Source of the DNA: Micromonospora chokoriensis
Lineage (GTDB): Bacteria > Actinomycetota > Actinomycetes > Mycobacteriales > Micromonosporaceae
Direction of reading: 5' to 3'
NCBI RefSeq assembly: GCF_000718555.1
Contig: NZ_JOAN01000015.1
Coordinates: 186,001 to 250,000 of the forward strand
Length of the DNA: 64,000 nucleotides
Shown here: positions 38,232-46,676 of the stretch, piece after piece
Position numbering within the stretch: the stretch's first letter is position 1
Layout: every line of letters begins with the position of its first letter
Position numbers and translations under genes: made by a program
Notes under the pieces: generated by a model
The model's database searches: none
Told to the model about the DNA's origin: nothing
Seen by the model: the letters and a program-made list of their open reading frames with translations, nothing else

Positions 38232-38843
38232 TCACCTACCCGCCGGAGTCGAGGAGGTGCGGTACTTCGCCGGTACGGCTGAGGTGAGCCCCTTGTCCAG
38301 CCGGATCGCTGCCTTGAAGGCGTCCCGCGCTGCCGTGTCGTCGCCGGATTGGGACAGCAGCATGCCCAATCGGAGGTAAGCGGTCGACGACTTGTTGTCG
38401 ATGGACACGACCTTGCGGTAGATCTCGATCGCCGTCGTCGGAGCCTTGCTTTCCAGTGCAATCGCCTTGTTGTAAAGGGCTGGCTTGTAGTTGGCGTCGG
38501 CCGCCAGTGCCTTGTCGTAACTGCTGATCGCCTCGTCGGCCTCGTTGCGCGACTGGGCGATGAAGCCCAGGTTGAACCAGGCGAACTTGTTGGTGGACTC
38601 GGCGGCCACCAGCTTCTCGAAGGTGACCTTCGCCGCGTCGAAGTTACCGGCTTGGCCCTGCTCGACACCGAGTTGCAGCAGCTCCGCGGGCGTGGGTTCG
38701 GTATTGGCGCCGCCGCTCGCCTTGTCGCTGTCGCCTGAGCTGCTCGCCTGCGGCTTATCGGCAGGCTTCTCGCTGCATGCCGCGACTCCGGTCAGTAGGA
38801 CCGCACCACAGGCGAGTGACCCGAATATCTGACGCACGCTCAT
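38232..38843 (-). CDS. TPR-containing lipoprotein
   Basis: 203 residues. The signal peptide ends in lipobox TGVAAC, so it is membrane-anchored outside the cell. After a Ser/Gly/Asp linker come four TPR-like units ([76 protein letters not shown]). TPRs outside the membrane usually hold protein partners. It overlaps both neighbours (ATGA with the collagen-like gene), so the three genes form an operon. Confidence 0.88.
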   Translation of the reverse strand: MSVRQIFGSLACGAVLLTGVAACSEKPADKPQASSSGDSDKASGGANTEPTPAELLQLGVEQGQAGNFDAAKVTFEKLVAAESTNKFAWFNLGFIAQSRNEADEAISSYDKALAADANYKPALYNKAIALESKAPTTAIEIYRKVVSIDNKSSTAYLRLGMLLSQSGDDTAARDAFKAAIRLDKGLTSAVPAKYRTSSTPAGR

Positions 38844-39164
38844 TTCTCCTCCTTGGCGGTAACGGGGCGGTCCGACTCGCTGTTCGGCCGGCTGGAATCG
38901 CTACCGGGGGCCGTCGCCCGACCCGACGTGGCGGCTGCGAGCCCGATCAAGACTGGGATGGTGGGCGATATGCAGGACACCCAGATGTCGGCGCCTCCAC
39001 CGGTGAAGGTGAACTGGTAGCCGCTGGTGGAGAGGGGCTGGATCAGCACCGGGTTAACACCCGCGCCCGAGAGCTGATATCCAGTTCCGACAGCGATGTC
39101 CCCGGCATTGCACCCGAAGTTGACGGGGGTGTCCGCGATCACGGTCAGCGGGCCCTGAATGTAG

Positions 39165-40625
39165 GCGGACTCGATTCCGTTGCCCGCCGCGCCCTGCGCG
39201 CCCTGGGTGCCCTGGGCACCCGTGGTGCCCTGCGGTCCTTGTGCGCCTTGCAAGCCCTGGGCGCCCTGGGCGCCCTGAACGCCGGCGTCACCTTGAGCGC
39301 CTTGGAATCCTTGAGCGCCTTGGAAACCTTGTGCGCCCGTGGCGCCTTGTGCGCCCGTGGCGCCTTGTGCGCCCGTGGCGCCTTGTGCGCCCGTGTCGCC
39401 CTGGAAGCCTTGTGCGCCTTGTGCGCCGGTGTCGCCTTGGCTGCCCTGGGCACCTTGAGCGCCGGTGGCGCCTTGTGCGCCTGTGTCGCCCTGGAAGCCT
39501 TGTGCGCCTTGTGCGCCGGTGGCACCTTGTGCGCCGGTGGCACCTTGTGCGCCGGTGGCACCTTGTGCGCCGGTGGCACCTTGTGCGCCGGTGGCACCTT
39601 GTGCGCCTGCGTCGCCCTGGAAGCCTTGTGCGCCTTGTGCGCCTGCGTCGCCTTGGCTGCCCTGGGCACCTTGTGCGCCCGTGGCACCTTGTGCGCCCGT
39701 GGCACCTTGTGCGCCTGCGTCGCCTTGGCTGCCCTGGGCACCTTGAGCGCCCTGGGCACCTTGAGTGCCCGTGGCACCTTGTGCGCCTGCGTCGCCCTGG
39801 AAGCCTTGCGCGCCTTGTGCGCCGGTGGCACCTTGTGCGCCGGTGGCACCTTGTGCGCCGGTGGCACCTTGAGCGCCCGTGGCACCTTGAGCGCCCGTGG
39901 CACCTTGAGCGCCCGTGGCACCTTGAGCGCCTGCGTCGCCCTGCGCGCCTTGTGCGCCGGTGTCGCCTTGGCTGCCCTGGGCACCTTGAGCGCCCGTGGC
40001 ACCTTGTGCCCCCTGTGCGCCTGCGTCGCCCTGTGCGCCCTGGAAGCCTTGTGCGCCTTGCGCGCCCGTGTCGCCCTGTGAGCCTTGTGCGCCCGTGGCA
40101 CCTTGCGCGCCCGTGGCACCTTGCGCGCCCGTGGCACCTTGCGCGCCCGTGGCACCTTGCGCGCCCGTGTCGCCCTGTGAGCCTTGTGCGCCCGTGGCGC
40201 CTTGCGCGCCCGTGTCGCCCTGTGAGCCTTGTGCGCCCGTGGCACCTTGAGTGCCCGTGGCACCTTGTGCGCCTGCGTCGCCTTGGCTGCGCGTCGCCTT
40301 GGCTGCCCTGGGCACCTTGAGCGCCCGTGGCACCTTGTGCGCCTTGTGCGCCTGCGTCGCCCTGGAAACCTTGCGCGCCTTGTGCGCCCGTGTCGCCCTG
40401 TGAGCCTTGTGCGCCCGTGGCACCTTGAGCGCCCGTGTCGCCCTGGAAGCCTTGAGCGCCCTGTACGCCGGGGGTGCCAGCTTCGCCTTGGCTGCCCTGG
40501 GCACCTTGAGCGCCCGTGGCACCTTGTGTGCCTTGTGCGCCTGCGTCGCCCTGGCTGCCCTGCGCACCTTGAGCACCCGCGTCGCCTTGTGCGCCCTGGG
40601 GGCCTTGCTTGCCCTTGGAGCCATG
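39165..40625. repeat. Triplet-coding repeat array of the collagen-like gene
   Basis: Mostly 9- and 18-bp units, such as GCGCCTTGTGCGCCGGTG on the plus strand, encode [14 protein letters not shown] triplets. Near-identical neighbours make the array prone to slippage and assembly error. Confidence 0.9.
40275..40306. repeat. 16-bp tandem duplication causing a frameshift
   Basis: GCGTCGCCTTGGCTGC occurs at 40275-40290 and again at 40291-40306 with no gap. Sixteen is not a multiple of three, and the two halves of the collagen-like gene lie in different frames on either side. Confidence 0.9.
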
Positions 40626-40928
40626 GTCCGGCCGATGACCATCGTCGTGCCCACCCCAAGGGCCCTGCCAGCCCTGCGGGCCGTAGTCCGGCGGGCCGTC
40701 GGATCCGCCGTCTTGGTGGGCGGTCAACCAGTACGACGGCAACCCGCCGTACTGGCCGAGCGGACCGGGTGTACCGAGGTGCACGCCCTGGGTGGACGGT
40801 TTCGCTTCCACGGGTTGCGCTGCGGCGGCGGGTCCACCCGTCATGCCGACTACCAGCAGGGCCGAACTCAGCCCTGAAGCGGCGCGGGCATGCTGCAGCT
40901 TTCGCCGCAGCCGTCGGTTGTTGCTCAT

Positions 40929-41272
40929 GACCCCTCCAGAGCCACCCTGGATGCACCCAGAGCCACTTACTAGTTACTTGTTGTCATCAAGGGCGAGTCG
41001 TAGCGTATTCGACCGATTCGCGCCTGGAGGGAGGTTTCAGTAGCAAATAGGCATATTCGGATTAAAGTGGATTGATCTCACGATCAGCGGCGTAGGCCCC
41101 GGCAGCGCGTCCCCGACCCGCCCTGTTAGCGAGGGCAGCGGCGACACCACGTACTCGAATAGGGTGCCCAGCGAGGAACAACGCGGGTCCGCCCAGAGTG
41201 ACGGCGGCCGGCCTCGGGTGGGTCTGCCCGATAGCCTGGGGCCTGGCAACGAGCGGAGCGAGGCGGGGGCCG
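40929..41272. other. Intergenic region upstream of the collagen-like operon
   Basis: 344 bp without a gene. The direct repeat CAGAGCCAC occurs at 40937-40945 and 40958-40966, just upstream of the collagen-like start. The less GC-rich blocks 40964-41020 and 41041-41080 are the likely promoter zone. Near 41247 the motif AACGAGCGGAGCGAGGCG resembles the ends of the 80-bp repeat at 16146. Confidence 0.45.
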
Positions 41273-41674
41273 ATGAGTCGCGCGGTGGAGGAGTCGAACC
41301 GGGCGATGCTGCGTGCCCGGGACGCCATGGACCGGGCGTACGCCGAGCCGCTGGACATCCCCGCGCTGGCCCGGATCGCGCACGTCTCCGAGGCGCACTT
41401 CATCCGTACCTTTCGGGCCACCTTCGGTGAGACCCCGCACCGCTACCTGCAACGCCGCCGGGTGGAGCGGGCGATGGCGTTGCTGGTGGAGACCGACCGG
41501 GATGTAACGGACATCTGCTACGCCGTCGGTTTCGGCAGCCTGGGTACGTTCAGTCGGACGTTCCGGCAGATCGTCGGTGCGTCACCGTCGGACTTTCGGC
41601 GGCACCGCGTCGCGCCGGCCAATGTGCCGTCGTGCTTCGCCAAAGCCTGGACCCGACCCAGCAGTTTTGGATAA
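41273..41674 (+). CDS. AraC-family transcriptional regulator (DNA-binding domain only)
   Basis: 133 residues, essentially one AraC-type double helix-turn-helix: LDIPALARIAHVSEAHFIRT, FGETPHRYLQRRRVERAMAL, VTDICYAVGFGSLGTFSRTF and GASPSDFRR. No effector domain is attached. ATG at 41273 has GGGGG upstream. It is followed 29 bp later by a VOC gene, a frequent AraC-VOC pairing in which the regulator controls or senses through its neighbour. Confidence 0.9.
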   Translation: MSRAVEESNRAMLRARDAMDRAYAEPLDIPALARIAHVSEAHFIRTFRATFGETPHRYLQRRRVERAMALLVETDRDVTDICYAVGFGSLGTFSRTFRQIVGASPSDFRRHRVAPANVPSCFAKAWTRPSSFG

Positions 41675-41703
41675 GCAGCAGGTCACCGTCGACCTCTAGC
41701 GTC

Positions 41704-42129
41704 ATGGGCATGACGATGAACGCGATCAGCCGTTCCCAGATCTACGTCCTCGACCAGGACGCCGCGCTTGACTTCTACGTCAACAAGCTCGGTATGGAGG
41801 TCAACACCGACCAGGACCTCGGTTTCATGCGGTGGCTTACGGTCAACCTGCCGGGCGACCCGGAGCGCGAGATCCTGTTGGAGAAGCCGGGCCCACCGGC
41901 GCTGGACCCGGCCACCGCCGAGCAGGTCCGGGAGTTGCTCACCAAGGGTGCACTCGGTGGGTACCTCTTCATGACCACAGACGACGCCCACAAGACGTAC
42001 GAGGACCTCGTGGCTAAAGGCGTCGAGATCACCGACGAGCCGACCGAGCGTCCGTACGGGATCGACTTCGGCATCCGGGACCCGTTCGGCAACCGGATTC
42101 GCATCGGCCAGATGTTCCCCCGGGCGTAG
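41704..42129 (+). CDS. VOC-family (glyoxalase/bleomycin resistance-like) protein
   Basis: About 141 residues. The pattern RSQIYVLDQDAALDFYVNKL, GYLFMTTDDAHKTYEDLVAK and FGIRDPFGNRIRIGQ fits a single VOC (betaalpha-betabetabeta x2) domain. Candidate metal ligands are few and the enzyme activity is unknown. Starts at 41704, 41710 or 41716 are possible. Probably co-transcribed with the AraC gene. Confidence 0.88.
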   Translation: MGMTMNAISRSQIYVLDQDAALDFYVNKLGMEVNTDQDLGFMRWLTVNLPGDPEREILLEKPGPPALDPATAEQVRELLTKGALGGYLFMTTDDAHKTYEDLVAKGVEITDEPTERPYGIDFGIRDPFGNRIRIGQMFPRA

Positions 42130-42199
42130 GGGCACCGGGCCGCGGGACCGGGAGGTGCGGGGTCGAATCCGTACCTCCCGGTGTGTTGAGGTGGGCGGC

Positions 42200-42844
42200 A
42201 TGGTGACCCGGTTGCTGTACCTGACTCGACACGCCGAGCAGGATCTGTCCGAGCTGAGTGGGCCCGATGCCGGGGAACCGGATACCGGCCTGTCCGAGCG
42301 CGGCCGACGGCAGGCCACCCTGCTCGGCGAACGACTGCGGGGCCGCCGGTTCGCCGCCGTCCATCACGGGCCGCTGCGCCGGGCCGCGCAGACCGCCGAG
42401 CTGATCGTCAAGTCGCTGCCCGAGGTTCCGGTGTACGAGACGGAGTTGGCCGGTGACCACCTCCCACATGACACGGATCCGGCTGGCCTGCCGCCCGCGT
42501 ACGCCGATTTCCTGGCGCAGTTCTCGGCGGCCGAGCGGGTCGACGGGCCGCGAGTGACAGCGGACGCGGTACGGCGATTCGCCGGCCCGGTGGGCGAGGG
42601 GCCGGCCGGCGGCGAGCCGGTCCGCGAGCTGGTCGTGACGCACAGCTTCCTGATCGCCTGGCTGGTGCGGCACGCCCTCGACGCGCCGGAGCGGCGCTGG
42701 CTGGGCTTGAACTCGCACAACGCGGGGCTGACCGTCATCCGGTACAGCGCGGCCGGCCCGCCGAGCCTGATCGCGGTCAACGACGTGGCCCACCTTCCGC
42801 CGGAGCTGCGGGGCACCGGCCTGCCCCCGGACTACCTGCCGTAA
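42200..42844 (+). CDS. Histidine phosphatase family protein
   Basis: 214 residues. The phosphoglycerate-mutase-like catalytic motif is LYLTRHAEQD (RHA in place of RHG), with LSERGRRQATLLGERLRGR and the second His in ELVVTHSFLIAWLVR. Probably a phosphomonoesterase of unknown substrate. ATG at 42200 has GAGGTGG upstream. It overlaps the convergent lipoprotein gene by 13 bp. Confidence 0.88.
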   Translation: MVTRLLYLTRHAEQDLSELSGPDAGEPDTGLSERGRRQATLLGERLRGRRFAAVHHGPLRRAAQTAELIVKSLPEVPVYETELAGDHLPHDTDPAGLPPAYADFLAQFSAAERVDGPRVTADAVRRFAGPVGEGPAGGEPVRELVVTHSFLIAWLVRHALDAPERRWLGLNSHNAGLTVIRYSAAGPPSLIAVNDVAHLPPELRGTGLPPDYLP

Positions 42845-43395
42845 GTGTTGGTGGCGCGCAGCAGCAGCTTGACCACCGCTTGGGTGGCTGGCGGCGGGGG
42901 CCCTTCGGCCGGGCAGTCGGCGTACCCGGTTTCGTTGCTGCCCACGGTGAGGCGGTAGTGCATCACGTCCGCGCAGGTGGTCGCGGTGGTCGGCAGCCGC
43001 GCCTCGGTGGGAAGCCGGGGATCGGCGGCCAGTCCCGCCAGGATGCCCTGATCGGCAGGGGTGAGCCGGCCGGTGCGCCGACTGCCGGCCCGGTCCGTCA
43101 CGGTCCACTGGCCGTCCGGCTCGACGACGATGGAGTCACCACGCCCGGCGAAGCCGCCGGAGCCCCGCAAGGTCACTCGAGGTGCCACACCGCTGGCCTC
43201 GGGGCTAACGGTGGGGGCGGTGGTCGGCAGCAAGGTGGCCGTGCCGGACGGGCCGGTAGCTGTAGTGGCCGGGCCGGTAACGGTGGTGACCGGAGGCTGG
43301 GTCGGGGTGGTGGGGGCTCGGTCGACGGTTGTGCAACCGGTCGCGAGCGCGGCCAGGAGCGCGATCGTGACGGCGGTCGTCGATGCGGGTCTCAT
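42832..43395 (-). CDS. Lipoprotein of unknown function
   Basis: 187 residues from ATG at 43395. Signal peptide TAVTIALLAALATGC with the lipobox Cys at about residue 21, a Thr/Pro-rich linker, then a domain with GRGDSIVVEPDGQWTVTD and two cysteines (TTCADVMHY, YADCPAEG). The pattern suggests a small secreted beta domain similar to actinobacterial protealysin-inhibitor-like lipoproteins, but this is a guess. Confidence 0.75.
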   Translation of the reverse strand: MRPASTTAVTIALLAALATGCTTVDRAPTTPTQPPVTTVTGPATTATGPSGTATLLPTTAPTVSPEASGVAPRVTLRGSGGFAGRGDSIVVEPDGQWTVTDRAGSRRTGRLTPADQGILAGLAADPRLPTEARLPTTATTCADVMHYRLTVGSNETGYADCPAEGPPPPATQAVVKLLLRATNTYGR

Positions 43396-43487
43396 CTCCG
43401 TCGGACGCGCAACCCCAACCATCGGTTCCCCCACTCACCCCCACCCCCGCCACCACACCCGGACGGAGTCGGTGGGAGCTGTTTCTG

Positions 43488-43538
43488 GCAATCTTGGACA
43501 GTTTCCGTTACGCGCTAACGGAAACTGTCCAAGATTGC
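43488..43538. promoter_or_regulatory. Perfect 23-bp inverted repeat before the enoyl-CoA hydratase gene
   Basis: The arm 43488-43510 is exactly the reverse complement of 43516-43538, with a 5-base centre CGCGC. The inner core is CAGTTTCCGTTA / TAACGGAAACTG. It lies between divergent genes starting at 43395 and 43585. It may be an operator, a transcript hairpin, or a dispersed palindromic repeat. Confidence 0.6.
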
Positions 43539-43584
43539 TCGGCAGATTGGCGGCGTCGCTCAGGTGGCGCGGGAGGGAGCGGAC

Positions 43585-44352
43585 GTGTCGGACGCGGAGT
43601 TGACCGTGGAGGTGGCCGGGCCGGTCGCGACCGTGGTGATACGCAACCCGGCCCGGCGCAACGCGATGACCGCCGCCATGTGGCGTCAGCTCCCCGAACT
43701 GCTCGACCGCCTGGAGCCCGACCCCGACGTACGGGCGTTGGTGCTCACCGGCGCGGGCGACGCCTTCTGCGCGGGTGCCGACCTCGGTGACCTGGCCGAG
43801 CTGCTGGACGCCGGTGACGCCAGCATCGCGACAGCCGCCGAGGAACGGCTGGCCCGGTTCGCCAAGCCGACCGTCGCGGCCATCCGAGGTGCCTGCGTCG
43901 GGGGTGGTGCTCAGCTCGCCGTCGCCTGCGACCTGCGGATCGCTGCCGACGACGCCCGTTTCGGCGTACCGCCGGCTCGGCTGGGCCTGGTCTATCCGGC
44001 ACCGACGACGCGCCGGCTGGCCCGGCTGGTCGGCCCATCCGCCGCCAAGCATCTGCTGTTCACCGCCGAGCTGATCGACGCCGAGCGCGCCCTGCGGATC
44101 GGCCTGGTCGACGAGGTGCTGCCGGCCGACCGGCTCGCCGTACGGGTGGACGAGTTGACCGCGACGATCGCCCAGCGGTCGCCGCTGAGCATCGCCGCCG
44201 CGAAGGAGATCATCGACGATCGGGCCGAGCCCGCCCGGATCGCCTGGTGGCACCGGAAGGTGACGTCCACCGGCGAGGCCCGGGAAGGGGTCGCCGCGAT
44301 CACCGAACGTCGGCAGCCCCGCTTCGCCTGGCGGCCACCGACCGACGAGTGA
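43585..44352 (+). CDS. Enoyl-CoA hydratase/isomerase family protein
   Basis: 255 residues. Crotonase motifs: VVIRNPARRNAMT, the oxyanion loop LTGAGDAFCAGADLGDL, AAIRGACVGGGAQLAVACDL, and PPARLGLVYPAPTTRRLARL. It probably acts on an acyl-CoA; the substrate is unknown. GTG at 43585 has GGGAGGG about 8 bases upstream and is preferred over GTG 43564. Confidence 0.9.
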   Translation: MSDAELTVEVAGPVATVVIRNPARRNAMTAAMWRQLPELLDRLEPDPDVRALVLTGAGDAFCAGADLGDLAELLDAGDASIATAAEERLARFAKPTVAAIRGACVGGGAQLAVACDLRIAADDARFGVPPARLGLVYPAPTTRRLARLVGPSAAKHLLFTAELIDAERALRIGLVDEVLPADRLAVRVDELTATIAQRSPLSIAAAKEIIDDRAEPARIAWWHRKVTSTGEAREGVAAITERRQPRFAWRPPTDE

Positions 44353-44446
44353 CCAGAGGTGCTCCCCGGCCGGCGAGTGTCGCACCCATTGCAATACCTC
44401 GATCCCGAGTCATCCGCTCCCAGGTCGGTACGGCAGGCTGTCCGTC

Positions 44447-45949
44447 GTGCAGCGTGATCAGTTGCTCGCGGGCCGCTACCGGCTCCTGGAGCGCCTCGGC
44501 AGTGGCGGAATGTCGGCCGTGCACCGGGCGTACGACGAGGTGCTCGAACGGGACGTGGCGGTGAAGGTGCTGGTCGCCACGGACACCAATGCCCGTCAGC
44601 GGATCCGGGGCGAGGCCAAGGCCGCGGCCCGGCTGTCGCACCCACACCTCACAAGCGTCTACGACTACGGCGAGTCGACGCTGGACGGTGCCGAGGTTCC
44701 GTTCGTGGTGATGGAGTTGCTCGGCGGTCACACCCTCGAACACCGGTTGGCGGCCGGGCCGTTGCCGGCGCGCGCCAGCCTGCGGGTGTGCGCCGAGGTG
44801 GCCTCCGCGCTCGCCGCCGCGCACGAGCAGGGGTTGGTGCACCGCGACATCAAACCGAGCAACGTGATGCTCACGCCGGCCGGCGCGAAGGTGCTCGACT
44901 TCGGCATCGCAGCGGCCGCCGGCGCGCCGGAGATCGACTTCGAGGGGCGGCTGCTGGGTACGCCGGCGTACCTGGCGCCGGAGCGGTTGCAGGCCGGCGA
45001 GGTGCTGCCGGCCAGTGACGTGTACGCGCTCGGCCTGCTGCTGCACCGGGTGCTTACCGGCCGGCTGCCCTGGCCCGCCGAGGCGCAGACCGGGATGCTC
45101 CGGGCACACACGCACGTCGAGCCGGATCCGCTGCCCCCGATCGACGGTGTGCCGCCCGAGGTGCACCGGCTCTACCGCTGGTGCCTGGCCGGCGACCCCG
45201 CCGACCGGCCGCCGGCCGCCGACGCGGCCCGCATCCTGCTCGCCGCCGCTGGCGGAGCCGCGCCGGAGGCAGCCGCGACAGTCGCCGCTGGCGGATCCGC
45301 GCCGGAGGCAGCCGCGACAGTCGCCGAACCGTCGGCAGACGTCGCCGAGCCAACCAACGCCGCGACCGGCGGTTCGGCGCAGTCGATGAGGCGTCACCCC
45401 TGGCGTCGGCGGCGAGCCATCCTGGCTGTCGGCGGCGCCGTGATTGTCGCGGTGGCGCTGGCCGGGCCGCTCGGTGACCTCAGCAACCGTCGACAGGGGC
45501 CGGGCGCTTCGCCGACCGGAAGCGGCCCGGGCACCACCACGGTGGGGATGCCCCGCACCGAGGAGCCGATCGGCGGGGCAGACCCCGCACCATCCGCTGT
45601 GCCGCCGAACAGGAAGACCGCACCCGCTACCCGGAGCGCCGCCCCGACCGCCCCGGGCCCGACGGCCACCACTCCAGGCGCGACCCCGACCAGTGCCGCG
45701 CCGACGCCTACCCCCGCCACGGGCACACCAGTGGACGCACGCGGCGGCACGGTCACCGCTCGCTGCGTGGGGAAGTCGGTCGAGGTGCTAACGGTGCGGC
45801 TGGCGCCCGAGTTCCGGGTCGAGGCGTACGACCCGGGCCCGGCGAAGCAGATCGTGGTCGAGTTGACCTCCACCGAGTACCGCAGCGAGATCCGGGTGCA
45901 CTGCCCCAACGGCAGCCTGAAATCGCAGGTCAAGGAGCGCACTGCCTGA
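44447..45949 (+). CDS. Serine/threonine protein kinase with extracellular domain
   Basis: 500 residues from GTG 44447. Kinase domain 1-265: G-loop LGSGGMSAVHRAY, K in DVAVKVLV, HRDIKPSN, DFG in KVLDFGIAA, and APE in YLAPERL. A 39-bp repeat at 45251-45328 gives two GGxAPEAAATVA units before the membrane helix (AILAVGGAVIVAVALAG). A long Pro/Thr linker ends in a small extracellular domain with two cysteines, possibly a sensor. No PASTA repeats are present. Confidence 0.93.
   Translation: MQRDQLLAGRYRLLERLGSGGMSAVHRAYDEVLERDVAVKVLVATDTNARQRIRGEAKAAARLSHPHLTSVYDYGESTLDGAEVPFVVMELLGGHTLEHRLAAGPLPARASLRVCAEVASALAAAHEQGLVHRDIKPSNVMLTPAGAKVLDFGIAAAAGAPEIDFEGRLLGTPAYLAPERLQAGEVLPASDVYALGLLLHRVLTGRLPWPAEAQTGMLRAHTHVEPDPLPPIDGVPPEVHRLYRWCLAGDPADRPPAADAARILLAAAGGAAPEAAATVAAGGSAPEAAATVAEPSADVAEPTNAATGGSAQSMRRHPWRRRRAILAVGGAVIVAVALAGPLGDLSNRRQGPGASPTGSGPGTTTVGMPRTEEPIGGADPAPSAVPPNRKTAPATRSAAPTAPGPTATTPGATPTSAAPTPTPATGTPVDARGGTVTARCVGKSVEVLTVRLAPEFRVEAYDPGPAKQIVVELTSTEYRSEIRVHCPNGSLKSQVKERTA
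45251..45328 (+). repeat. 39-bp direct repeat inside the kinase gene
   Basis: Two in-frame copies encode GGAAPEAAATVAA and GGSAPEAAATVAE in the cytosolic juxtamembrane linker. Confidence 0.85.
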
Positions 45950-45955
45950 CTCGGG

Positions 45956-46015
45956 GGCCGGCGGGATGCCGCGCCCGGGACGTACCCCGGACGCGACCCC
46001 CCGTTCCCGCCGGCC
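45956..46015. terminator. Hairpin between convergent kinase and HNH genes
   Basis: GGCCGGCGGGA (45956-45966) pairs perfectly with TCCCGCCGGCC (46005-46015); the 38-base loop has further CCGGG/CCCGG pairing. Confidence 0.6.
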
Positions 46016-46021
46016 GGTCCG

Positions 46022-46465
46022 TCACCGCCCGGCCAGCGCCCCCCAGCCCGGGTTCACCGGCTCCCGGCGCAGCGGCATGCCCGCCTCCGCGGGCGTCCGG
46101 TCGCCCTTGCGCTGGTTGCACGCGTAGCAGGCGGCGGTGGTGTTCCGCCAGGTGTTCCGGCCGCCGCGCGAGCGGGGCAGGATGTGGTCGATGGTGGAGG
46201 CCGACCCGCCGCAGTACGCGCAGCACCTGTCGTCGCGGCGCAGCACACCGGCCCGCGACCAGGTCGGCCCGGAGTTGAACCTCCACCGGGTGACCACGAA
46301 GCGGACCAGCCGCACCACCCGGGGCATCGGGAAGACTCCGATGACCTGGTCCGGCTCGGCCTCGTGGATCTCGGCCACCCGACGGCAGAGCATCCGTACG
46401 GCGTGTTGGACGGTGACCCGGTGCAGCGGGCCGAGGTCGGCGTTGATGACGAGGACGGCGTCCAC
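46022..46465 (-). CDS. HNH endonuclease family protein
   Basis: 147 residues. The HNH zinc fold is CCAYCGGSASTIDHILPRSR, GGRNTWRNTTAACYACNQRK, with two Cys pairs and the catalytic DH. The N-terminal part (DAVLVINADLGPLHRVTVQH) resembles single-copy actinobacterial HNH proteins of unknown biological role. GTG at 46465 has AAAGGAG upstream. A hairpin and a small ORF precede it. Confidence 0.9.
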   Translation of the reverse strand: MDAVLVINADLGPLHRVTVQHAVRMLCRRVAEIHEAEPDQVIGVFPMPRVVRLVRFVVTRWRFNSGPTWSRAGVLRRDDRCCAYCGGSASTIDHILPRSRGGRNTWRNTTAACYACNQRKGDRTPAEAGMPLRREPVNPGWGALAGR

Positions 46466-46499
46466 CGGGACTCCTTTCCTGAGATGACGGACAGCAAGA

Positions 46500-46532
46500 A
46501 GCCGCCCGGTCCGGCTGTCGGACGGGGCGGCT
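46500..46532 (-). terminator. Attenuator-like hairpin ahead of the HNH gene
   Basis: AGCCGCCC with GGGCGGCT, one mismatch, then GTCCG with CGGAC around loop GCTGT. In the minus direction it is followed by TTCTTGCTG. It lies between the small ORF (46552-46641) and the HNH start codon at 46465. Confidence 0.6.
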
Positions 46533-46551
46533 CGGCGCGTACGGGTACGCG

Positions 46552-46641
46552 TCAGTCGGGCCGGCCCGCCCGGGGACCTTCCGCTCGGTAACCGTCGCCG
46601 GGCAGCGTCGACGGCACGGTGGTGACGTGCGACATCGTCAT
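46552..46641 (-). CDS. Small ORF, 29 codons
   Basis: ATG at 46641 has AGGAG 6 bases upstream, better than many genes here. The peptide begins MTMSHVTTVPSTLPGDGYRA. It ends 20 bp before a terminator-like hairpin that precedes the HNH gene. It could be a leader peptide or an independent small protein. No family is recognised. Confidence 0.5.
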   Translation of the reverse strand: MTMSHVTTVPSTLPGDGYRAEGPRAGRPD

Positions 46642-46676
46642 GAGCTGCTCCTGCGGTGGTGGTTGACCTTGCGCGC

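Larger units (their letters stand above)
38840..40928 (-). pseudogene. Collagen-like Gly-X-Y repeat secreted protein, frame broken by a 16-bp duplication
   Basis: Start ATG 40928 with GGAGGGG upstream. Order: signal peptide ([18 protein letters not shown]), a Gly/Pro/Tyr-rich region, about 480 residues of Gly-X-Y triplets of the type [16 protein letters not shown] (many Thr), then a C-terminal globular domain with two cysteines and an acidic/basic tail. At 40275-40306 a 16-bp sequence is doubled, shifting the frame; removal gives a 690-residue open frame to the stop at 38840. It may be a sequencing or assembly error, a real lesion, or slipped-strand phase variation. As read, translation runs out of frame after about residue 207. 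Confidence 0.85.

Noticed and set aside
38777..40930. Open frames on the plus strand through the collagen-like array
   Set aside because: A repeat with unit length divisible by three keeps all frames open; the products are low-complexity mirror images of the real repeat.
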